26,272 nucleotides of DNA, from positions 1 through 26,272 of the forward strand of contig JBKPQY010000207.1 in assembly GCA_046734315.1 (NCBI GenBank), given 5' to 3'. The stretch is from DASXRA01 sp046734315 (GTDB taxonomy: Bacteria > Actinomycetota > Actinomycetes > Mycobacteriales > Jatrophihabitantaceae). A program made the position numbers and the translations under genes. The notes under the pieces were generated by a model. It saw only the letters and a list, made by a program, of their open reading frames with translations, was not told the DNA's origin and did not search any database. Shown here in pieces: positions 21,625 through 26,272 of this stretch; positions within the stretch are counted from its first letter, which is position 1; every line of letters starts with the position of its first letter.

Positions 21625-23022
21625 ATGGCCAAGACGCTCGCCGAGAAGCTCTGGGACAGCCACGTCGTGCGCAGCGCCGCAAGCGTTCCCGACCTGCTCT
21701 ACATCGACATGCACCTCGTGCACGAGGTGACAAGTCCACAGGCGTTCGAGGGGCTGCGCCTCGCCGGGCGAACGGTACGCCGCCCCGATCTCACACTCGC
21801 CACCGAGGACCACAACGTCCCGACCGAACGAATCGAGTTGCCCATTGCCGACCCGGTGTCGAGAACCCAGGTCGAGACGCTGCGCAAGAACTGTGCAGAC
21901 TTCGGCGTGCGGCTCTACCCGATGGGCAACCTCGAGCAGGGCATCGTGCATGTGATCGGACCACAGCTCGGCATCACCCAGCCGGGCCTGACCATCGTCT
22001 GCGGTGACTCGCACACCTCCACGCACGGCGCATTCGGTGCGCTGGCTTTCGGCATCGGCACTTCGCAGGTCGAGCATGTACTGGCCACGCAGACGTTGCC
22101 CATGGACCGTCCCAAGACGATGGCCGTCACGGTCAACGGCGACCTGCCCGAGGGCGTCACGCCGAAAGACGTCATCCTCGCCGTGATCGCCAAAACAGGC
22201 ACAGGCGGCGGGCAGGGCTACATGGTCGAGTATCGCGGCTCGACGTTCGAGCAGATGTCGATGGAAGGCCGCATGACCGTATGCAACATGAGCATCGAAT
22301 GGGGTGCTCGCGCCGGCATGGTCGCGCCCGACGAGACGACGTTCGCGTATCTGAAGGGTCGCCGGCACGCGCCGACCGGGCCGCAGTGGGATGAGGCGGT
22401 CGCGTACTGGCGCAGTCTGTGCACCGACGACGGTGCGGTTTTCGACACTGAGGTCAGTCTCGACGCAAGGACGCTGACGCCGTTCGTCACGTGGGGCACC
22501 AACCCGGGGCAGGGTGCACCGCTTTCCGAGTCCGTGCCCGACCCGGCGGCCTTCGAGGACGATTCCGACCGGGTGGCGGCCGAGAAAGCCCTGGCGTACA
22601 TGGGGCTGTCGGCCGGAACTCGACTGCGGGACATCAAGGTCGACACGGTGTTCGTCGGCTCGTGCACGAACGGCCGCATCGAGGACCTGCGTGCCGCCGC
22701 CGGGGTGATCGAGGGCCGTCATGTGGCTGACGGCATCCGCATGCTCGTGGTGCCGGGCTCGATGCGGGTGCGGGCGCAGGCCGAAGCGGAGGGCCTCGAC
22801 GCCATCTTCACCGCTGCCGGCGCCGAGTGGCGCAGCGCCGGATGTTCCATGTGCCTCGGCATGAACCCCGACCAGCTCGCCCCGGGCGAGCGCAGCGCAT
22901 CGACGTCCAATCGCAACTTCGAGGGCCGCCAGGGCAAGGGCGGGCGCACCCACCTCGTTTCACCGCTTGTCGCCGCCGCCACCGCGGTTACCGGCCACCT
23001 GGCCGGCCCGGCCGACCTGTAA
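21625..23022 (+). CDS. leuC: 3-isopropylmalate dehydratase, large subunit
   Basis: The catalytic, [4Fe-4S]-carrying subunit of isopropylmalate isomerase, which converts 2-isopropylmalate to 3-isopropylmalate in leucine biosynthesis, acting in the cytoplasm as a heterodimer with LeuD. The length of 465 residues is standard. It shows LLYIDMHLVHEVTSPQAFEGL (24-44), DHNVPT (62-67), VCGDSHTSTHGAFGALAFGIG (125-145) and the cluster ligands Cys347 (FVGSCTNGRIEDL), Cys407 and Cys410 (GCSMCLGMNPDQL), then SNRNFEGRQG (428-437). The ATG at 21625 begins the conserved MAKTLAEKLWDSHVV. leuD follows after 16 bases, so the two subunits are one operon. Control is probably by the divergent NdgR. Confidence 0.97.
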   Translation: MAKTLAEKLWDSHVVRSAASVPDLLYIDMHLVHEVTSPQAFEGLRLAGRTVRRPDLTLATEDHNVPTERIELPIADPVSRTQVETLRKNCADFGVRLYPMGNLEQGIVHVIGPQLGITQPGLTIVCGDSHTSTHGAFGALAFGIGTSQVEHVLATQTLPMDRPKTMAVTVNGDLPEGVTPKDVILAVIAKTGTGGGQGYMVEYRGSTFEQMSMEGRMTVCNMSIEWGARAGMVAPDETTFAYLKGRRHAPTGPQWDEAVAYWRSLCTDDGAVFDTEVSLDARTLTPFVTWGTNPGQGAPLSESVPDPAAFEDDSDRVAAEKALAYMGLSAGTRLRDIKVDTVFVGSCTNGRIEDLRAAAGVIEGRHVADGIRMLVVPGSMRVRAQAEAEGLDAIFTAAGAEWRSAGCSMCLGMNPDQLAPGERSASTSNRNFEGRQGKGGRTHLVSPLVAAATAVTGHLAGPADL

Positions 23023-23038
23023 GGAAGACACAGCAGCC

Positions 23039-23641
23039 ATGGACAAATTCACCGTGCACACGGGGCGAGCCGTGCCACTGCGGCGCAGCAACGTCGACAC
23101 CGACCAGATCATCCCGGCGGTGTACCTCAAGCGCGTGAGTCGAACCGGTTTCGAGGACGGCCTGTTCGCCGCATGGCGCGCCGGCGAACCGGAGTTCGTG
23201 CTCAACCAGGACCGCTTCGCCGGCGCCACGATCCTGGTGGCCGGCCCCGATTTCGGAATCGGCTCGTCCCGCGAGCACGCGGTGTGGGCGCTCCTGGACT
23301 ATGGCTTCAAGGCCGTGATCTCACCACGCTTCGGCGACATCTTCCGCGGCAACTCACTCAAGGCCGGCCTGCTGACCGTGATCCTCGACGAGAAGATCGT
23401 GCAACGCCTCTGGGGCGACCTCGACGACGACCCGACCGTCGAGATAACGGTCGACCTTGTCGAGCGGCATGTCCGCTGGCACGGCGAGGTGCACGGTTTC
23501 GAACTGGACGACTACACGCGCTGGCGGCTGCTCGAGGGGCTGGACGATATCGGGCTCACCCTCCGGCACACCGACCATATCGCGGCATACGAAGCCCAGC
23601 GCCGGCCCTGGCTGCCCACAATGGCGAATTCCCCTACGTAG
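23039..23641 (+). CDS. leuD: 3-isopropylmalate dehydratase, small subunit
   Basis: The swivelling-domain partner of LeuC, 200 residues, as expected. It starts with MDKFTVHTGRAVPLRRSNVDTDQIIPAVYLKRV, the hallmark NVDTDQIIP motif. It also contains GATILVAGPDFGIGSSREHAVWALLDYGF, whose GSSREHA loop contacts the substrate's gamma group, and FRGNSLKAGLL. The ATG at 23039 has AAGGAAG upstream, overlapping the leuC stop region, with a slightly long spacer. The gene is transcribed with leuC. A 7-bp inverted repeat (CCTACGT 23633-23639 and ACGTAGG 23656-23662) spans its stop codon and may be part of a terminator. Confidence 0.97.
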   Translation: MDKFTVHTGRAVPLRRSNVDTDQIIPAVYLKRVSRTGFEDGLFAAWRAGEPEFVLNQDRFAGATILVAGPDFGIGSSREHAVWALLDYGFKAVISPRFGDIFRGNSLKAGLLTVILDEKIVQRLWGDLDDDPTVEITVDLVERHVRWHGEVHGFELDDYTRWRLLEGLDDIGLTLRHTDHIAAYEAQRRPWLPTMANSPT

Positions 23642-23740
23642 CAAGGACATTCTCGACGTAGGACTTGCCCCTGTCACGTCGTGGCACTGTGATCCGCGCT
23701 GCTAAGCTGAGAAATGTCTTGCGACACAAGCGGATTAGGC

Positions 23741-23768
23741 TTGACGCAGCCGTTTGACGCTTTACCGT
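23741..23768 (+). promoter_or_regulatory. Candidate promoter of the HU gene
   Basis: TTGACG at 23741-23746 and TACCGT at 23763-23768 are separated by 16 bases, and the -10 fits TAnnnT. The pair lies 50 bases before the preferred HU start and after the leuD operon, so the abundant HU protein probably has its own promoter. A second TTGACG (23754-23759) lies too close to that -10 to pair with it. Confidence 0.45.
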
Positions 23769-23818
23769 TGCAGGGCAAGTCGGCCATACGGGCCGAGTTC
23801 ATGTCCGAGGGGGACACG

Positions 23819-24265
23819 TTGCCAAACAAGGCTCAGTTCATCGAGTTGGTCGCTAACCGGCTCGACGGAGACAAGAAGCGCGCGCAACAGGCCGTCGACG
23901 CCGTCATCGACGAGGTGCAGGCCCAGGTCGCGAAGGGCGAGCGGGTCGTACTGACCGGCTTCGGCATCTTCGAGAAGCGCGTGCGCGGTCCGCGTATCGC
24001 GCGCAACCCCGCCACCGGTGCGCAGGTTCGGGTGAAGAAGACCGCGGTCCCGGCGTTCCGTGCGGGCGCCGAGTTCAAGGCCACCACCAGCGGCGCCAAG
24101 AAGGTCGCGAAGGCCCCGGCCAAGAAGGCTGCAGCGACGAAGAAGGTGACGGCCAAGGCACCCGCCACCAAGGCGGCTGCCAAGAAGGCGCCGGCGAAGA
24201 AGGCCACCGCCAAGACATCAGCCAAGGCACCCGCCAAGAGGGCGGCGGCGAAGAAAGCCCGCTGA
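23819..24265 (+). CDS. hupB: HU-type nucleoid protein with lysine/alanine-rich tail
   Basis: A histone-like DNA-bending protein of the actinobacterial HupB/HupS type. The first 90 residues are a normal HU fold: NKAQFIELVANRL, the TGFGIFEKRVRGPRIARNPATG arm region and VKKTAVPAFRAGAEFK. The last 50 or so residues are a disordered basic tail made of PAKKA, AAKKA and TAKA-type units, like eukaryotic histone H1; such tails bind DNA and are acetylated in mycobacteria. I prefer the TTG at 23819 because family members begin MNKA, and GAGGGGG lies five bases upstream. The in-frame ATG at 23801 would add six residues. The gene follows leuD, as in other actinobacteria, and converges on mutT1 with only ten bases between. 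Confidence 0.9.
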   Translation: MPNKAQFIELVANRLDGDKKRAQQAVDAVIDEVQAQVAKGERVVLTGFGIFEKRVRGPRIARNPATGAQVRVKKTAVPAFRAGAEFKATTSGAKKVAKAPAKKAAATKKVTAKAPATKAAAKKAPAKKATAKTSAKAPAKRAAAKKAR

Positions 24266-24275
24266 ACCAGTCAGG

Positions 24276-25142
24276 TCAGCGAGCGGCGTTGCCGTAGTAG
24301 TCGGCGCTGACCACGGCGCCGTCGGCGAAGCAGAGCACCCACGCCGCTCCCTTGCGTGTGTGGGCGTCGTCGACGCCGGCGAGGTCGGCCACCAGCCCTG
24401 GTACGGCAATGCCCTGGCTGCACACCACTGCGGCCGGCACCGACTTTGCCAGCGCGAGCAGCTCACTGCGTGTCGCCCCGGGATTGTCGAGATACGCCTC
24501 GTCGGCGAATGCCGGGCTGATCTCAAGGTCCAGGCCGGCGGCCACGGCAAACGGCTCGACAGTCTGCACACAGCGCACCAGGTCAGCCGACAACACACGC
24601 ACGGGGGCGAACAAACGCAGGAACGCCGCCAGCCCGCGCATCTGGCGGCGGCCCGCCTTGTCGAGTGGGCGCAGCCGGTCGTCGCCTTGCCACTGCGTAC
24701 GCTTGCCGGCCTTGGCGTGCCGGAGCAGCACGATTACCGACTGCGGCACCGGCCGCGCCGCGAACGCGTCCAGAACCGACCGGTCGACGTCGTGGCTGAG
24801 CTTGGTGCGCGCTTCGGGGAGCGGCAACCAGAGCAGAGCGTCAACCTCGGCGTTCGCCGCGAACTCGCCGGCCAGGTGGCGCATCGCCCAGAACCGCACC
24901 GTCTTGGGCACGTCGTCGACGAGGTAGGAGGTCTCGATCAGCCGGCGGGTAACCGCCACAACGGCACCTGTCTCCTCGCCCACCTCACGCACCGCGGCAG
25001 ACAGGTCACGTTCGCCACGGTCGAGCTTGCCCTTGGGCAGCGACCAGTCGTCGTAGCGGTCGCGGTGTATCACCGCGACGCGCAGGGGTCCGTCGTCGTC
25101 GCGCCACACGACGCCGCCCGCTGCGAGGATGGTGGGCTGCAC
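24276..25142 (-). CDS. mutT1: MutT1-type Nudix hydrolase fused to a histidine phosphatase domain
   Basis: A two-domain, 288-residue enzyme. The N-terminal Nudix domain (about 1-130) has a full Nudix box from Gly38 to Gly59 (G..ExxxxxxxREVxEETG), with Glu53, Glu56 and Glu57 as metal ligands. The C-terminal half is a histidine-phosphatase domain starting at VIVLLRHAKAG with the RH pair at 141-142. Mycobacterial MutT1 with this fusion hydrolyses 8-oxo-dGTP/8-oxo-GTP and diadenosine polyphosphates, sanitising the nucleotide pool. The start is a GTG at 25142, two bases after the ppk stop, so the two genes are coupled. The HU gene lies convergently downstream. Coupling with ppk links nucleotide and polyphosphate metabolism, as in many actinobacteria. 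Confidence 0.93.
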   Translation of the reverse strand: MQPTILAAGGVVWRDDDGPLRVAVIHRDRYDDWSLPKGKLDRGERDLSAAVREVGEETGAVVAVTRRLIETSYLVDDVPKTVRFWAMRHLAGEFAANAEVDALLWLPLPEARTKLSHDVDRSVLDAFAARPVPQSVIVLLRHAKAGKRTQWQGDDRLRPLDKAGRRQMRGLAAFLRLFAPVRVLSADLVRCVQTVEPFAVAAGLDLEISPAFADEAYLDNPGATRSELLALAKSVPAAVVCSQGIAVPGLVADLAGVDDAHTRKGAAWVLCFADGAVVSADYYGNAAR

Positions 25143-25144
25143 CG

Positions 25145-26272
25145 CTACTCGCCGCGGCCGCCAAGTCGCTTCATCAGCCGTTCCTGGTAGTCGACATCGC
25201 CGGCAGAGCGCTCCCAGCTTCCGTCAGGCCGCAGTTCCCACGCCGCGGTCTCCGGCGCGAACGCTGCATTGAGGCACCAGCGCAGGTGGTCGGTGGCCAC
25301 CGTGTCGTTCACCCGGCAGAGCACCTCGACGCGCCGGTCGAGGTTGCGGTGCATCAGGTCGGACGATCCGATCCAGTACTCGGGCTCGCCGGCGTTGGCG
25401 AAGTAAAAGATGCGCGAGTGCTCCAGGAACCGGCCGAGGATCGAACGGGTGACGATGTTCTCCGACAGACCCGGCACGCCGGCCTTGATCGTGCAGAACG
25501 TGCGCACGAGCAGCTCCACGCGCACCCCCGCCTGTGAGGCCCGGTACAGCGCGTCAATCGTCTGCTCGTCGACCAGGTGGTTCGTCTTGATCTGGATATG
25601 CGCCTCGCGGCCGGCCCGCGTGTGCTCGATCTCTCGCTGGATTCGCTCGATGAGACCAACCCGCACGCCGCGGGGCGCGACCAGGAGTGACCGGTACTCG
25701 GTCTGCCGCGAGTAGCCGGTAAGGACGTTGAACAGGTCGGTCAGGTCGGCGCAGATCGCATCGTCCGCCGTGAACAGCCCGATGTCCTCGTACAGACGCG
25801 CCGTCCTCTGGTTGTAGTTGCCGGTGCCGATGTGCGCGTAGCGACGGATCGCCCCGCCCTCCTGACGCACGACGAGCGCCGTCTTGCAGTGCGTCTTGAG
25901 CCCGACCAGGCCGTACACGACGTGGCAGCCCGCGCGCTCGAGGGCACGCGCCCACTTGATGTTCGCCTGCTCATCGAAGCGGGCCTTGATCTCGACGATC
26001 ACCACGACCTGCTTGCCCGCCTCGGCGGCGTCGATGAGCGCGTCGACGATGGGGGAGTCGCCCGACGTGCGATACAGCGTCTGCTTGATGGCGAGGACGT
26101 TAGGGTCGGCCACCGCCTGCTCGATGAACCGCTGCACGCTCGTCGCGAACGACTCATACGGGTGGTGCACCAGCACGTCACCCTCGCGCAGGGTGGCGAA
26201 CACCGACTTCGGGGTCTCGCCCTCGGCGAAGCGCGGATGCGTCGCCGGTACGAACGGCCGATCCTTCAGCGC
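25145..26272 (-). CDS. ppk: Polyphosphate kinase 1, C-terminal half (5' end outside the window)
   Basis: PPK1 reversibly transfers the gamma-phosphate of ATP onto inorganic polyphosphate, at the membrane. The visible 375 residues are the two catalytic C-terminal domains of a protein normally near 700 residues. They include HPYESFATSVQRFIEQA, IKQTLYRTSGDSPIVDAL, the phospho-acceptor His in GLKTHCKTALVV (E. coli His435 equivalent), RRYAHIGTGNYNQRTARLYED, and the second conserved His in FLEHSRIFYF followed by IGSSDLMHRNLDRRVEV. The frame is open to the window edge, so the start is not seen. The stop at 25145 lies two bases before the mutT1 start. No frameshift or missing key residue was noticed. 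Confidence 0.96.
   Translation of the reverse strand, partial: ALKDRPFVPATHPRFAEGETPKSVFATLREGDVLVHHPYESFATSVQRFIEQAVADPNVLAIKQTLYRTSGDSPIVDALIDAAEAGKQVVVIVEIKARFDEQANIKWARALERAGCHVVYGLVGLKTHCKTALVVRQEGGAIRRYAHIGTGNYNQRTARLYEDIGLFTADDAICADLTDLFNVLTGYSRQTEYRSLLVAPRGVRVGLIERIQREIEHTRAGREAHIQIKTNHLVDEQTIDALYRASQAGVRVELLVRTFCTIKAGVPGLSENIVTRSILGRFLEHSRIFYFANAGEPEYWIGSSDLMHRNLDRRVEVLCRVNDTVATDHLRWCLNAAFAPETAAWELRPDGSWERSAGDVDYQERLMKRLGGRGE

Noticed and set aside
21571..22953. 460-codon minus-strand open frame opposite leuC
   Set aside because: leuC is unmistakable, with all three cluster cysteines. This frame is its shadow and also overlaps the ndgR promoter.
24100..24262. Repetitive AAGAAGG/GCCAAG-type DNA that looks like a tandem repeat
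   Set aside because: It encodes the lysine/alanine-rich tail of the HU protein, and the repetition follows from PAKKA-like protein units. It is not an independent repeat or CRISPR-like element.

Overview
The window is high-GC DNA with dense, often overlapping genes. A lysine/alanine-tailed HU protein sits in the order ndgR-type IclR regulator, leuC, leuD, HU, mutT1, ppk, which is a familiar actinobacterial chromosomal neighbourhood. The host is therefore almost certainly an actinomycete. Genus cannot be decided from the sequence alone. No rRNA, tRNA, CRISPR array, insertion sequence or phage module was seen.

Layout. (a) 1-430 is a rearrangement scar: a DUF2182 membrane-protein fragment (minus strand) and the C-terminal tail of an HxlR/SCP2-type regulator (plus strand) meet head to head, both without their N-terminal parts. 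(b) 606-3659 holds an alpha/beta hydrolase, a TetR regulator and a divergent 14-TM DHA2-type drug exporter, with a perfect 12-bp inverted repeat in the TetR/exporter promoter gap. (c) 3745-5520 holds a DUF5996 protein and a universal stress protein preceded by a nested hairpin. (d) 5553-12183 is a carbohydrate region: a GH15 trehalase/glucoamylase-like gene overlapping a Zwf1-like glucose-6-phosphate dehydrogenase gene, a truncated zinc alcohol dehydrogenase, the decayed C-terminus of a second glucose-6-phosphate dehydrogenase, then an IlvD/Edd-family sugar-acid dehydratase and a D-2-hydroxyacid dehydrogenase in tandem. (e) 12239-15303 is an MMPL/RND exporter with its own TetR regulator and tandem palindromic operators. 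(f) 15445-20099, all minus strand, holds an MFS permease, a penicillin-acylase-family Ntn hydrolase and a small F420-reductase-like NAD(P)-binding protein whose start overlaps the acylase stop. (g) 20375-26272 holds a secreted DUF4232 protein and then the conserved ndgR/leuCD/HU/mutT1/ppk block, with ppk cut by the window end.

How the genes work together. The right-hand block is core metabolism: leucine biosynthesis under an IclR regulator, nucleoid structure, oxidised-nucleotide hydrolysis and polyphosphate. The left and middle parts look accessory, with three exporters, two local TetR circuits and gene remnants. The most unusual part is 8733-12183. There, two broken genes flank the promoters of the GH15-zwf pair and of the dehydratase/dehydrogenase pair, and the dehydratase lacks two of the three cysteines that ligate the Fe-S cluster in well-studied relatives. 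A dedicated sugar-acid dehydration and keto-acid reduction route is a plausible inference, but its substrate cannot be read from the sequence.
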